Positions 1 to 16,684 of a stretch of 64,000 bases of DNA are shown piece by piece (position 1 is the first letter of the stretch; every line of letters starts with the position of its first letter). The stretch is taken from contig NZ_QTTA01000016.1 of NCBI RefSeq assembly GCF_003730275.1, positions 1 to 64,000 on the forward strand, written 5' to 3'. Both the position numbers and the translations under genes were made by a program. The notes beneath the pieces were generated by a model, which did no database searches, was not told where the DNA came from, and saw only the letters and a program-made list of their open reading frames with translations. The DNA comes from Brevundimonas halotolerans. GTDB lineage: Bacteria > Pseudomonadota > Alphaproteobacteria > Caulobacterales > Caulobacteraceae.

Positions 1-127
1 TGGCTCCACCGGCCTTCGCCAGCGTCATCGTGATCGCCGCCGTCAGCGTCGTCTTGCCATGGTCAACGTGACCAATCGTGCCGATGTTGCAGTGCGGCTT
101 GGTGCGTTCAAACTTTTCCTTGGCCAT
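1..127 (-). CDS. tuf: Elongation factor Tu, N-terminal fragment (cut by window edge)
   Basis: This is the first 42 codons of EF-Tu, the GTPase that carries aminoacyl-tRNA to the ribosome. The start ATG is at 127-125 and the frame is open to the window edge. The translated start [19 protein letters not shown] and the P-loop GHVDHGKT at residues 19-26 are those of bacterial EF-Tu. It lies 91 bases downstream of fusA on the same strand, the usual last position of the str operon. The remaining roughly 350 residues are outside the window. Identification is secure; whether this is the only tuf copy cannot be judged here. Confidence 0.97.
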   Translation of the reverse strand, partial: MAKEKFERTKPHCNIGTIGHVDHGKTTLTAAITMTLAKAGGA

Positions 128-181
128 TCTCTTCTCTCCGTCCCCTGAACAGGGGGCTCGTCCTTGGGGTTTCAGGGCCCC

Positions 182-201
182 CGGCGGACCGGGGTCCGCC
201 G
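182..201 (-). other. Intercistronic hairpin between fusA and tuf
   Basis: CGGCGGAC at 182-189 pairs perfectly with GTCCGCCG at 194-201 around a 4-base loop. It sits in the 91-base fusA-tuf gap. No run of T follows on the minus strand, so it does not look like an intrinsic terminator; an RNA processing or stability element is possible. Confidence 0.4.
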
Positions 202-218
202 AAAGCAGGGGTTGGGGT

Positions 219-2297
219 TTAGGCGTACTTCTTGATCACTTCGTCGGCGACGTGTTGCGGCACCGGCTCATAGTGGTCGTACTGCATGGTGAACTGGGCG
301 CGGCCCTGTGACATGCCCCGCAGGGTGTTCACATAGCCGAACATGTTGGCCAGCGGCACGAAGGCGTTCACGACGGTGGCGTTGCCGCGCATGTCCTGAC
401 CCTGGATCATGCCGCGACGACCGTTCAGGTCGCCGATGACCGAGCCCAGGTATTCCTCGGGAGTCACCACCTCGACGGCCATGATCGGCTCGAGCAGCTT
501 GGGTCCACCCTTCTCGCGCAGTTCCTTGAAGGCGGCGCGGGCCGCGATTTCAAAGGCCAGCACCGAGGAGTCGACGTCGTGGTAGGCGCCGTCGACCAGG
601 GTCGCCTTGACGTCGATGACCGGGAAGCCGGCCAGCAGACCATTGTCCTTGGCGGACTTCAGGCCCTTCTCGACGCCCGGGATGTACTCCTTGGGCACGG
701 CACCGCCGACGATGGTCGACTCGAAGACGAAGTCCGAGCCGGGCTCGCCGGGTTCGAACACCAGCTTGATGCGGGCGAACTGGCCCGTACCCCCGGTCTG
801 CTTCTTGTGGGTGTAGTCGATCTCGGCCTTGCGGCTGATGGATTCACGATAGGCCACCTGCGGCGCGCCGATGTTGGCCTCGACCTTATAAGTGCGCTTC
901 AGGATGTCGATCTTGATGTCCAGGTGCAGCTCGCCCATGCCCTTCAGGATGGTCTGGCCCGACTCGTGGTCGGTCGAGACGGTGAAGGACGGATCTTCCG
1001 AGGCCAGCTTGGCCAGGGCGACGCCCAGCTTCTCCTGATCGGCCTTGGACTTGGGCTCGACGGCGATCTCGATCACCGGCGCCGGGAATTCCATCTTCTC
1101 GAGGATCACCGGGGACTTCATCGGGTCGCACAGGGTGTCACCCGTGCGGGTGTCCTTGAGGCCGGCCAGGGCGACGATGTCGCCGGCATAGGCTTCCTTG
1201 ATGTCCTCGCGGTTGTTCGAGTGCATCAGCAGCATACGGCCGACGCGCTCCTTCTTGTCGCGGGTCGAGTTCAGCAGGCCCATGCCCGTTTCCATCTTGC
1301 CCGAATAGATGCGGCAGAAGGTCAGCGAGCCGACGAAGGGGTCGTCCATGATCTTGAACGCCAGAACCGACAGGGGCTCATCGTCCGAGGCCTGACGGAC
1401 GACGGGCTCTTCGGTCTTGAAGTCGATGCCCGGGGTCGGCGGAATGTCGATCGGCGACGGCAGATAGTCGACGACGGCGTCAAGCAGGGTCTGGACACCC
1501 TTGTTCTTGAAGGCCGAGCCGCACAGGATCGGGTAGAAGGCGCCGGTCAGAACGGCCTTGCGGATGCATTTCTTGATGGTCTCTTCCGACGGCTCATTGC
1601 CCTCGAGATAGGCTTCCATCGCCTCGTCATCCAGCTCGACGGCGTTGTCGATCAGGTACTGGCGGGCTTCATTGGCCTTGTCGACCAGATCGGCGGGGAT
1701 TTCCTCGTCGCGGAAGCTGGCGCCAAGGTTGTCGTTATCCCAGATCACGGCCTTCATGCGGACCAGATCGACCAGGCCGGTCAGGTTCGATTCCGAACCG
1801 ATCGGGAACTGGATCGGCACGGCCTTGGCGCCCAGACGGTCGCGGATCGACTCGACCGACTTGTCGAAGTCGGCGCCGATCTTGTCCATCTTGTTGACGA
1901 AGACGATGCGCGGCACGCGGTACTTGTCGGCCTGGCGCCAGACGGTTTCGGTCTGCGGCTCAACGCCGGCGTTGCCGTCCAGCACGGTCACGGCACCGTC
2001 CAGCACCCGCAGCGAGCGCTCGACTTCAATGGTGAAGTCCACGTGACCGGGGGTGTCGATGATGTTCAGGCGCTTTTCGCGCCAGAAAGCGGTCGTGGCG
2101 GCCGAGGTGATGGTGATGCCGCGCTCCATCTCCTGGTCCATCCAGTCCATGGTCGCCGCGCCGTCGTGCACTTCGCCGATCTTGTGGTTCTTGCCGGTGT
2201 AAAACAGGATCCGCTCGGTCGTCGTCGTCTTGCCCGCGTCGATGTGGGCCATGATGCCGAAGTTGCGGTAGTCCTCGATCTTGTTGATGCGGGCCAT
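219..2297 (-). CDS. fusA: Elongation factor G
   Basis: EF-G is the GTPase that drives ribosomal translocation and, with RRF, ribosome recycling in the cytoplasm. The 692-residue length is normal for the family. G1 HIDAGKTT lies at residues 19-26, G3 DTPGHVDF at 81-88 and G4 NKMD at 135-138; the rest matches domains II-V in order, ending in [17 protein letters not shown] start at 2297. It follows rpsG after 148 bases and precedes tuf, so it should be co-transcribed from the promoter upstream of rpsL. Nothing in it looks truncated or unusual. Confidence 0.98.
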   Translation of the reverse strand: MARINKIEDYRNFGIMAHIDAGKTTTTERILFYTGKNHKIGEVHDGAATMDWMDQEMERGITITSAATTAFWREKRLNIIDTPGHVDFTIEVERSLRVLDGAVTVLDGNAGVEPQTETVWRQADKYRVPRIVFVNKMDKIGADFDKSVESIRDRLGAKAVPIQFPIGSESNLTGLVDLVRMKAVIWDNDNLGASFRDEEIPADLVDKANEARQYLIDNAVELDDEAMEAYLEGNEPSEETIKKCIRKAVLTGAFYPILCGSAFKNKGVQTLLDAVVDYLPSPIDIPPTPGIDFKTEEPVVRQASDDEPLSVLAFKIMDDPFVGSLTFCRIYSGKMETGMGLLNSTRDKKERVGRMLLMHSNNREDIKEAYAGDIVALAGLKDTRTGDTLCDPMKSPVILEKMEFPAPVIEIAVEPKSKADQEKLGVALAKLASEDPSFTVSTDHESGQTILKGMGELHLDIKIDILKRTYKVEANIGAPQVAYRESISRKAEIDYTHKKQTGGTGQFARIKLVFEPGEPGSDFVFESTIVGGAVPKEYIPGVEKGLKSAKDNGLLAGFPVIDVKATLVDGAYHDVDSSVLAFEIAARAAFKELREKGGPKLLEPIMAVEVVTPEEYLGSVIGDLNGRRGMIQGQDMRGNATVVNAFVPLANMFGYVNTLRGMSQGRAQFTMQYDHYEPVPQHVADEVIKKYA

Positions 2298-2369
2298 GGG
2301 AAAACGTGCCTTGAAGTGAGATCAGGACGCGTTCAGCGCCCTCGGGAAAGTCGGTCTGTGCGGATAAGC

Positions 2370-2402
2370 GGCGCGGGCGATTTAGCTGAAACCGCCCGCG
2401 CC
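2370..2402 (-). promoter_or_regulatory. Strong hairpin between rpsG and fusA
   Basis: GGCGCGGGCG at 2370-2379 and CGCCCGCGCC at 2393-2402 form a perfect 10-bp stem with a 13-base loop. It is in the 148-base rpsG-fusA gap, about 72 bases upstream of the fusA start on the transcript. No U-tract follows, so readthrough is expected. It could tune fusA translation or be an RNase III processing site. Confidence 0.45.
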
Positions 2403-2445
2403 GTGAACCCTCAGATAGTCAGTGCAGGTGACGCTTTGAAGGCGC

Positions 2446-2919
2446 CTACCAGCGATAGTGGCTGAAAGCGCGGTTGGCTTCAGCCATCTTGTGGGTGTCT
2501 TCGCGCTTCTTGACGGCGGTACCGCGGTTGTTGGCGGCGTCCAGCAGCTCGGCGGCCAGCTTTTCCGTCATGGTGTTTTCACCGCGCTTGCGGGCGGCGT
2601 TGACCAGCCAGCGGATGGCCAGGGCGCGACGGCGCTCGGGGCGAACCTCGACCGGCACCTGATAGGTGGCACCACCGACGCGACGCGAGCGAACTTCGAC
2701 GGCCGGAGCGACGTTGTCGAGCGCGGAATGGAAGGTCGCGACCGGCTCCATGTCCTTCTTCTTGTCGGCCAGGATGTCGAACGCGCCATAGACGATGTTT
2801 TCGGCGACGGCCTTTTTGCCCTCGTACATGACGTAGTTCATGAACTTGGTGACGATCAGATCCCCGAATTTGGGATCCGGCAGAACTTCACGCTTCTGGG
2901 CGCGGTGACGACGGGACAT
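2446..2919 (-). CDS. rpsG: 30S ribosomal protein S7
   Basis: S7 is a primary 16S rRNA-binding protein that nucleates assembly of the 30S head. The product has 157 residues, typical length, starting [20 protein letters not shown] and ending [10 protein letters not shown], both family hallmarks. ATG start at 2919. It is the second gene of the str operon, 65 bases downstream of rpsL. In Escherichia coli S7 is the translational repressor of this operon; whether that holds here is unknown, but hairpins in the gaps around this gene are noted separately. Confidence 0.98.
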   Translation of the reverse strand: MSRRHRAQKREVLPDPKFGDLIVTKFMNYVMYEGKKAVAENIVYGAFDILADKKKDMEPVATFHSALDNVAPAVEVRSRRVGGATYQVPVEVRPERRRALAIRWLVNAARKRGENTMTEKLAAELLDAANNRGTAVKKREDTHKMAEANRAFSHYRW

Positions 2920-2984
2920 GGCTTGCTCTTCTTGGTTGTCTGGGGGCCGGCCTCAGCCGGGCATGTATCGGAGGGCGCGAAGGC

Positions 2985-3356
2985 TTACTTCGGACGCTTG
3001 GCGCCGTAGTGCGAACGGCGCTTCTTGCGGTCCTTGACGCCTTGTGTGTCGAGCACGCCGCGCAGGATGTGGTAGCGAACGCCGGGCAAGTCCTTCACGC
3101 GGCCGCCGCGGATCAGCACCACCGAGTGCTCCTGCAGATTGTGGCCTTCGCCGGGGATGTAGCACACCGCCTCGATGCCCGAGGTCAGGCGCACCTTGGC
3201 GACCTTACGCAGAGCCGAGTTCGGCTTCTTCGGGGTGGTGGTGTACACGCGGGTGCAGACGCCGCGGCGCTGGGGGCAACCCTTCAGGGCGGGGACCTTG
3301 TTGCGGGCCACCTTGGGCTGACGGGGCTTGCGGATCAGCTGGTTGATCGTGGGCAT
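2985..3356 (-). CDS. rpsL: 30S ribosomal protein S12
   Basis: S12 lies at the decoding centre of the 30S subunit. The 123-residue product starts [14 protein letters not shown] and contains [17 protein letters not shown] and [16 protein letters not shown], the two conserved loops where streptomycin-resistance changes occur; both lysines (equivalent to K43 and K88) are wild type. The frame is open further upstream, but the ATG at 3356 gives the exact family N-terminus. First gene of the str operon. A promoter (3599-3627) and a terminator-like hairpin (3503-3531) lie in its leader. Confidence 0.98.
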   Translation of the reverse strand: MPTINQLIRKPRQPKVARNKVPALKGCPQRRGVCTRVYTTTPKKPNSALRKVAKVRLTSGIEAVCYIPGEGHNLQEHSVVLIRGGRVKDLPGVRYHILRGVLDTQGVKDRKKRRSHYGAKRPK

Positions 3357-3502
3357 TCGAACGCGTCTCTCTTTTTCAAATCGCGGGAGCGTGTGCCTGT
3401 CGGCCGGTGCGCCCCTCATGGCCTTCTTTTTGGAGCGCCCCTGAAGGCGTCCCGGGTTTGGGTTCGAGGCGGCTGGGCCACCCGGTCACGACAAACGCAA
3501 AA

Positions 3503-3531
3503 GCCGGAACGTGCGCTATGGACGTTCCGGC
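3503..3531 (-). terminator. Terminator-like hairpin in the rpsL leader (candidate attenuator)
   Basis: GCCGGAACGT at 3503-3512 pairs perfectly with ACGTTCCGGC at 3522-3531 around a 9-base loop. Read on the minus strand the stem is followed directly by TTTT, the form of a weak intrinsic terminator. It lies between the putative start of transcription near 3590 and the rpsL start codon at 3356, so it could attenuate the str operon. The T-run is short, so termination would be partial at best. Confidence 0.5.
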
Positions 3532-3598
3532 GGGCACAGCCCGTTCAATCTCGATTGTCACGTCCGGTCCGGACCGGGGCCCGTCTCGAAGGTGGCGC

Positions 3599-3627
3599 CT
3601 TCTACGCGCGGGAGGGGCCGGGGTCAA
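3599..3627 (-). promoter_or_regulatory. Putative housekeeping sigma promoter of the rpsL-rpsG-fusA-tuf operon
   Basis: On the minus strand TTGACC (3627-3622) is followed, after exactly 17 bases, by TAGAAG (3604-3599). This is a good sigma-70-type promoter, giving a start near 3590 and a leader of about 235 bases before rpsL. No better candidate was seen closer to rpsL. Confidence 0.5.
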
Positions 3628-3781
3628 GGGTTGCGGCAGGGCAGAGCCGGGGCGGGCCACCTTCATCTACGGTTCTGCGGGTTTCGTGCTGAGTTTGCGA
3701 CGGAAACGCCGGATCACGGCGTTAAGCCTTCACGTCCCTGCTCCCCGGCAGGCGCCCACTGACCGATGAGATCCGATCCGC

Positions 3782-5359
3782 ATGACCTCGACCCTATCGA
3801 CCGGCCCTGCCCCGTCCAAACCCCGTCCGCGCAGGCGAAACCGTCGCGGCTGGATCATCGGCGGCGTCGGTGTCCTGCTGGTCGCCTTGGCGGTCTGGTT
3901 CTTATTCCTGCGCGGCGGCAGCGACGCCGATCCCTACCGGACCGAAGCGATCCGCACGGGCGAGATCGTGCGCAGTGTCTCGGCCTCGGGTACGCTGGAG
4001 GCCCTAGTCACCGTCGAGGTCGGCTCGCAGATTTCCGGTCAGGTGACCGACGTGCTGGTCGACTACAATGACCGGGTGCGGCGGGGTCAGGTGCTGGCGC
4101 GGCTGGACCCGCAGAACCAGCAGTCGTCGGTCGAACAGTCGCAGGCCGCCATCGCCTCGGCCCAGGCCGGGATCGCCCAGGCTGAGGCCCAGGTCGCCCT
4201 GGCCCAGGCCGAGTATGACCGCCAGAAATTCCTGTTTGATCGGCAGATCATCGCCCAGGCCGCGCTGGACACGGCCGAGGCTTCGCTGCGGACTGCCCGC
4301 GCCAATGAGCAGAGCGCCCGCGCCCAGGTGCGTCAGCAACAGGCGCAGCTGCGCGCCAATCAGGCGACCCTGGGCCGGACCACCATCACCGCCCCGATCG
4401 ACGGCATCGTCATCGACCGCCAGATCGAGCCGGGCCAGACGGTCGCCTCGGGACTGAACGTCGCCGTCCTGTTCACCCTGGCCCAGGACATGTCGCGGGT
4501 GCAGGCGCTGGTGACGGTCGATGAGGCCGACATCGGCGCCGTGCGGGTCGGCCAGACAGTGCGCTTCACCGTCGATGCCTTTGCCGACGACAATTTCACC
4601 GGACAAGTCACCCAGATCCGGGTGCTGCCGACCACGGAATCCAGCGTTGTCGCCTATACGGTCGTGGTCGAGGCGGACAATCCGGGCGAGCGGCTGCTGC
4701 CCGGCATGACGGCCAATGCCGACATCATTCTGGAAGAGAAGCGCAATGTGTTGCGCGTGCCCAATGCGGCCCTGCGGTTTACTCCCGGCGATGTGCTGGC
4801 CGAGCAGCAGGCGCGTCGGGCTGGGGGTGGGGGATCGCCGTTCGGGCCGGCTGCGGGAGGTGGCAATCGCCAGCGCGGCGCGGGACGCGGCAATATCGTC
4901 ACCACCCTGGTTGAGGAACTGAAGCTGGACGCCACCCAGCGGACCACCGTCATGCCGATCCTTGAAAAGGCCCAGCAGGACATGCGGGCCCAGCGGGGCG
5001 CGGGCGGAGGCCAGCGACAGCGGGGCGGCAATCCGGCCTCGGCGGCGATCCTGAATGCCGCCCTCGACGAGATCAAACCCCTGCTGCGCCCGGACCAGCA
5101 GGCGATCATGGAGACCCAGCGCCTACGCCTCGCTGGCGGTGGCAACCGGGGCGTGGTCTGGGTGCTGCGCGACGGCAAGCCGGTGCGCGTGCCCGTCCGG
5201 ACCGGGGCGACCGACGGCTCCTATACCGAGATCATCGATGGGGAGCTCAAGGCCGGCGATCAGGTCATCACCGGCGGCGGCCCGCGTGCGCCCGATGCCC
5301 GCGCCAAGCAACAGGCCGCCCGCGTCACCGGCGGTGGCGGTGGCCCGCGTGGCTTCTAG
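3782..5359 (+). CDS. MacA-like periplasmic adaptor (HlyD/RND-MFP family) with an inserted Spy/CpxP-like segment
   Basis: Membrane-fusion adaptor that should link the downstream ABC transporter to an outer-membrane channel. There is a basic N-terminus, one membrane anchor (about residues 24-43), a biotinyl-lipoyl half-motif ending near 110, a long Gln/Ala-rich helical hairpin (about 115-198), the second lipoyl half TTITAPIDGIVIDR and a beta-barrel domain (about 235-330). MacA proteins are usually near 370-400 residues; this has 525. The excess is mainly residues 337-455: Gly/Arg/Gln-rich linkers around two helices with LDATQ (382-386) and LRPDQ (435-439), resembling the LTxxQ repeats of Spy/CpxP. 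The C-terminal membrane-proximal domain resumes at VVWVLRDGKP. Ends 9 bases before the ATPase gene. No TolC-type gene is nearby. Confidence 0.9.
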   Translation: MTSTLSTGPAPSKPRPRRRNRRGWIIGGVGVLLVALAVWFLFLRGGSDADPYRTEAIRTGEIVRSVSASGTLEALVTVEVGSQISGQVTDVLVDYNDRVRRGQVLARLDPQNQQSSVEQSQAAIASAQAGIAQAEAQVALAQAEYDRQKFLFDRQIIAQAALDTAEASLRTARANEQSARAQVRQQQAQLRANQATLGRTTITAPIDGIVIDRQIEPGQTVASGLNVAVLFTLAQDMSRVQALVTVDEADIGAVRVGQTVRFTVDAFADDNFTGQVTQIRVLPTTESSVVAYTVVVEADNPGERLLPGMTANADIILEEKRNVLRVPNAALRFTPGDVLAEQQARRAGGGGSPFGPAAGGGNRQRGAGRGNIVTTLVEELKLDATQRTTVMPILEKAQQDMRAQRGAGGGQRQRGGNPASAAILNAALDEIKPLLRPDQQAIMETQRLRLAGGGNRGVVWVLRDGKPVRVPVRTGATDGSYTEIIDGELKAGDQVITGGGPRAPDARAKQQAARVTGGGGGPRGF

Positions 5360-5368
5360 GACCGACCG

Positions 5369-6049
5369 ATGATCGATATCCGGAAGCTGACCAAGACCTA
5401 TGTCATGGGCGACAATGTCATCCACGCACTCGGCGGCGTGTCGCTGACCATCGGGCGCGGCGAGCATGTGGCCATCGTCGGACCGTCCGGTTCGGGCAAG
5501 TCGACCCTGATGAATGTGCTGGGCGGGCTGGATCGCCCGACGGCGGGCGACTACCGGTTCGAGGACGACCCCGTGGCCGACTATGACGACGACGAACTGG
5601 CCAGTTTCCGTAACCGGCGGATCGGCTTCGTCTTCCAGTCCTTCCAGTTGCTGCCCCGCCTGACCGCCGTGCAGAATGTCGAACTGCCGATGATCTATGC
5701 CGGCATCCCGGCGGCCGAGCGTCGGGATCGCGCCGTGGCCCTGCTGGAGCGGGTCGGTCTGGGCGATCGCCTGGCCAACAAGCCGACCCAGATGTCGGGC
5801 GGGCAGCAGCAGCGGGTGGCCATCGCCCGCGCGCTGGCCAACGCCCCCGACCTGCTGCTGGCCGATGAGCCGACCGGCGCGCTGGACACCGCCACCGGTC
5901 AGGAGGTGCTGGCCCTGTTCGACGAGTTGAACAGTCAGGGGCTGACGCTGTGCATCGTCACCCACGACAATGAGGTCGCGGCCCGCGCCCGTCGCCGCAT
6001 CGCCTTCCGCGACGGCCATATCGTATCGGACGACCGCAATGTCGGATAA
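5369..6049 (+). CDS. ABC transporter ATP-binding protein (MacB/LolD type)
   Basis: Cytoplasmic ATPase of the efflux cassette. At 226 residues it is a stand-alone nucleotide-binding domain of the LolD/MacB-N class. Walker [10 protein letters not shown] is at residues 38-46, the Q-loop near 90, the signature SGGQQQR at 143-149 and Walker [13 protein letters not shown] at 162-173. ATG start 9 bases after the adaptor stop; its end overlaps the permease start by 11 bases, so the three products are probably made together. In MacB of Escherichia coli this domain is fused to the permease; here it is separate. Confidence 0.95.
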   Translation: MIDIRKLTKTYVMGDNVIHALGGVSLTIGRGEHVAIVGPSGSGKSTLMNVLGGLDRPTAGDYRFEDDPVADYDDDELASFRNRRIGFVFQSFQLLPRLTAVQNVELPMIYAGIPAAERRDRAVALLERVGLGDRLANKPTQMSGGQQQRVAIARALANAPDLLLADEPTGALDTATGQEVLALFDELNSQGLTLCIVTHDNEVAARARRRIAFRDGHIVSDDRNVG

Positions 6050-7319
6050 CCGCCCTCCCCTGACCGCCGGCGGCACGATGAGCCCGTTTGAACTGGTGCG
6101 CTTTGCCGTGGGCGCGATTGCCGCCCACCCGATGCGTTCGGCCCTGACGTCGCTGGGAGTCGTGATCGGCGTGGCCGCGGTTATCATGATGACCTCGATC
6201 GGTCTGGGCGCCCAGCAGAGGGTCGAGGAAGCCCTGTCCAGCCTCGGCACCAATATGCTGGTCATCCGGCCGGGCGCGCCGCGGGGCGCCGGCGGCGGTT
6301 TTGTGCGTGGCGGCGGCGGCTCGGGCGACAGTCTGACCGTTGATGACGCCGAGGCCATGCGCACCCTCGACGGCGTCAGGGCGGTATCGCCTGCGGTCAA
6401 TGGCGGGGCGCAGCTGGTCTATGACGGCGCCAACTGGGCCAGCCGGATCGAGGGGGTGACCCCTGACTATCTGGTCGCGCGCGACCTCGAAATCGTCTCG
6501 GGCCAGATGTTCGATCAGGCCGCCGCCGACAGTGGTCGCAAGGTCGCCGTCCTGGGCCAGACGGTTGTGCGCGAACTGTTCGGCGAAGGCGTCGACCCCG
6601 TCGGCCAGCGGATGCGGATCGGGCCCATCCCCTTCACGGTCGTGGGCGTGCTGGGGGCCAAGGGCCAGTCCGGCTTTCAGGACCAGGACGACATTGTCGT
6701 GATCCCGCTGGATGCCGCGCGCAGTCGCGTGATCGGGCGGGGTTCAGGCTCGCGCGGGAACAGCGTCAACCAGATCTATGTGAAGGCGGTCGATGAAGAC
6801 GCCCTCTATCGGCTGGAGCAGGACGTGGCCGAGCTGCTGCGTGACCGGCACCGGATCCGCCCGGGTCAGGACGACGACTTCAATGTGCAGAACCTGACGT
6901 CCATTCAGGAGGCGGCGCAGTCCTCGACGGCCACCTTCACCATCCTGCTGGCCGCAGTGGCCGGGGTGTCGCTGCTGGTCGGCGGGGTCGGGATCATGAA
7001 CATCATGCTGGTGTCGGTGACCGAGCGGACGCGTGAGATCGGCCTGCGGATGGCCATCGGCGCGCGGCGCAGCGATGTGCTGACCCAGTTCGCGCTCGAA
7101 TCGGTGGCCCTGTCGTTGCTCGGCGGCCTGCTCGGCCTGGTGCTGGGCGTCGGCGGGGCGCTGCTGATGTCGAAATTCGGAGACTGGCCGGCGGCCATTC
7201 CCGCCTGGGCCGCGCCGCTCGCCATCGGCTTTTCGACCTTTGTCGGCGTGGTGTTCGGGGCCTATCCCGCCTGGCGCGCGGCCCAGTTGGACCCGATTGA
7301 GGCGCTTCGCCGCGAATAG
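6039..7319 (+). CDS. ABC transporter permease, MacB/FtsX family
   Basis: Inner-membrane subunit with the MacB topology: a first transmembrane helix (about residues 37-57), a large periplasmic MacB_PCD domain, and three further helices in the C-terminal FtsX domain, ending YPAWRAAQLDPIEALRRE, which is the family C-terminus. I choose ATG 6039, overlapping the ATPase gene by 11 bases (426 residues); an ATG at 6078 is also possible. With the two upstream genes it forms a tripartite efflux system, whose substrate (macrolide, peptide, lipid or metal-related) cannot be told from sequence. Confidence 0.93.
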   Translation: MSDNRPPLTAGGTMSPFELVRFAVGAIAAHPMRSALTSLGVVIGVAAVIMMTSIGLGAQQRVEEALSSLGTNMLVIRPGAPRGAGGGFVRGGGGSGDSLTVDDAEAMRTLDGVRAVSPAVNGGAQLVYDGANWASRIEGVTPDYLVARDLEIVSGQMFDQAAADSGRKVAVLGQTVVRELFGEGVDPVGQRMRIGPIPFTVVGVLGAKGQSGFQDQDDIVVIPLDAARSRVIGRGSGSRGNSVNQIYVKAVDEDALYRLEQDVAELLRDRHRIRPGQDDDFNVQNLTSIQEAAQSSTATFTILLAAVAGVSLLVGGVGIMNIMLVSVTERTREIGLRMAIGARRSDVLTQFALESVALSLLGGLLGLVLGVGGALLMSKFGDWPAAIPAWAAPLAIGFSTFVGVVFGAYPAWRAAQLDPIEALRRE

Positions 7320-7388
7320 GCCCTCATTTCGGCCCCAACCCGGCCACGGTTGGCCGCTTGTCTCCCCCGACCGGGGAGGCTGCGACAC

Positions 7389-8180
7389 GTGAACCCATCC
7401 GAACGGCTGAAGGCGATCACGGCGGCGGTGGCCAGACCGCGGGTCCGCAACCCTTTGGTGGTGGCCGGATCGGTTCTGGCCCACGGTCTGGTGCTGAGCC
7501 TGCTGGCCCTGAACACCTTCGATCCCACGGTCCCTGCCCAACCCTTTAATCCCCCGATCTATCTCGAGATCGAGCCGCGCCCGCTGCTGGAGGGTGAGAC
7601 GCCCCGCATCCCCCGCGTTGCGCCCCCCTCACCTTCAGCCGACGCCGTGCCGTCGGATCGTGTGCCCCTGCCCCGCGACCTGCTGACCCGCCCGGAGGAT
7701 GAGGAAGACGAGGCCGTTCAGACCGAGAGCCGCCCGGCTGCGCCCGGGGCGCCCGGCTCCGACCTGGTCGACCCGGCCTGGTTGGCCCGACCTGCGGAGG
7801 AGCGTGCGCTTGTCGCCCGCAGCCTGCGCACCAGCACGCTCGGCTGCAATGCCCGCAACGGTCGCATGCCCGCTGCTGAGCAAGCGCTTTGCGATGAGGC
7901 CTTCAACGAAGGTGCGGCCCTCGCCCGGCCCATCTCGGGCAGCGGCAACGCCGCCCGCGACGCCCGCTTCGCCGCCGAGGGCCGTCGCGAGATGGAAGCC
8001 TATGAGGCCCGCCGCAGGCCGCTGGCAGGGGGTACGGGCGTGACCGGGGTCGGCGACTGTCCCGGCTCGAACTTCGGCATGGGCTGCCCCGGTGCGCACC
8101 TCGACCCCGGCTTCCGTCGGGATGCCAATGACACCCTCGACGAGGGACTCGGCGACCGGCGGCGAGACCCCGAGGAGTAA
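7389..8180 (+). CDS. Proline-rich membrane-anchored protein of unknown function
   Basis: I do not recognise the family. The frame encodes about 263 residues from the GTG at 7389 (a TTG at 7350 would add 13). There is a short basic cytoplasmic head, one transmembrane segment near residues 23-42, a long Pro/Glu/Asp-rich stretch and a C-terminal part with cysteines in LGCNARNG, QALCDEAF, GDCPGSNF and GMGCPGAH. The single N-terminal anchor plus proline-rich spacer recalls TonB-like proteins, but no TonB C-terminal domain is visible. It follows the efflux permease by 69 bases on the same strand, yet two small dyads lie in between, so co-transcription is uncertain. It runs convergently towards rpoC. 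Confidence 0.75.
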   Translation: MNPSERLKAITAAVARPRVRNPLVVAGSVLAHGLVLSLLALNTFDPTVPAQPFNPPIYLEIEPRPLLEGETPRIPRVAPPSPSADAVPSDRVPLPRDLLTRPEDEEDEAVQTESRPAAPGAPGSDLVDPAWLARPAEERALVARSLRTSTLGCNARNGRMPAAEQALCDEAFNEGAALARPISGSGNAARDARFAAEGRREMEAYEARRRPLAGGTGVTGVGDCPGSNFGMGCPGAHLDPGFRRDANDTLDEGLGDRRRDPEE

Positions 8181-8186
8181 GAAAAA

Positions 8187-8210
8187 GGGCGGTGCCTTTC
8201 GACACCGCCC
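8187..8210 (-). terminator. Intrinsic terminator downstream of rpoC
   Basis: GGGCGGTG at 8187-8194 pairs with CACCGCCC at 8203-8210. On the minus strand the stem is followed by TTTTTC, giving a good terminator just after the rpoC stop. On the plus strand the tail CGTTTCATTT is weaker, but the element may also stop transcription of the convergent gene ending at 8180. Confidence 0.75.
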
Positions 8211-8237
8211 CGTTTCATTTCATTGCTCAGGCTGAAC

Positions 8238-12434
<4,197 letters not shown>

Positions 12435-12472
12435 CTTGAGTTCCTTGCTGCGGGATAGCCCGCGAAATTAAT

Positions 12473-12564
12473 GAAGAGTGGCGAGAGGCGAGTGGTCAGT
12501 GGCGAGTGAGGTCTGAACGGCGGCGACGATTTCTCGTCACTCGCCACACGTCACTCGCCACTTC
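12473..12564 (-). repeat. Repeat-built stem-loop between rpoB and rpoC
   Basis: The 134-base rpoB-rpoC gap contains several copies of the unit GTGGCGAG(TGA): direct copies near 12477-12485 and 12499-12509, and inverted copies at 12537-12547 and 12554-12562. The inner arms 12499-12509 and 12537-12547 are an exact 11-base inverted match, and the outer arms 12477-12485 and 12554-12562 an exact 9-base match, so the RNA can form a long hairpin immediately after the rpoB stop. Confidence 0.7.
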
Positions 12565-12568
12565 GAAC

Positions 12569-16684
<4,116 letters not shown>

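Larger units (their letters stand above)
3357..3781. other. 425-base divergent intergenic region
   Basis: This gap separates rpsL (minus) from the efflux adaptor (plus). Short overlapping open frames in it have no ribosomal or transporter similarity and I do not regard them as genes. It holds a minus-strand promoter and a hairpin, listed separately. I could not identify a convincing promoter for the plus-strand efflux genes. Confidence 0.6.

Noticed and set aside
3376-3666. A 96-codon minus-strand frame in the rpsL leader
   Set aside because: It spans the putative promoter and hairpin, is Arg/Pro-rich and has no ribosome site; it looks like a chance GC-rich frame.
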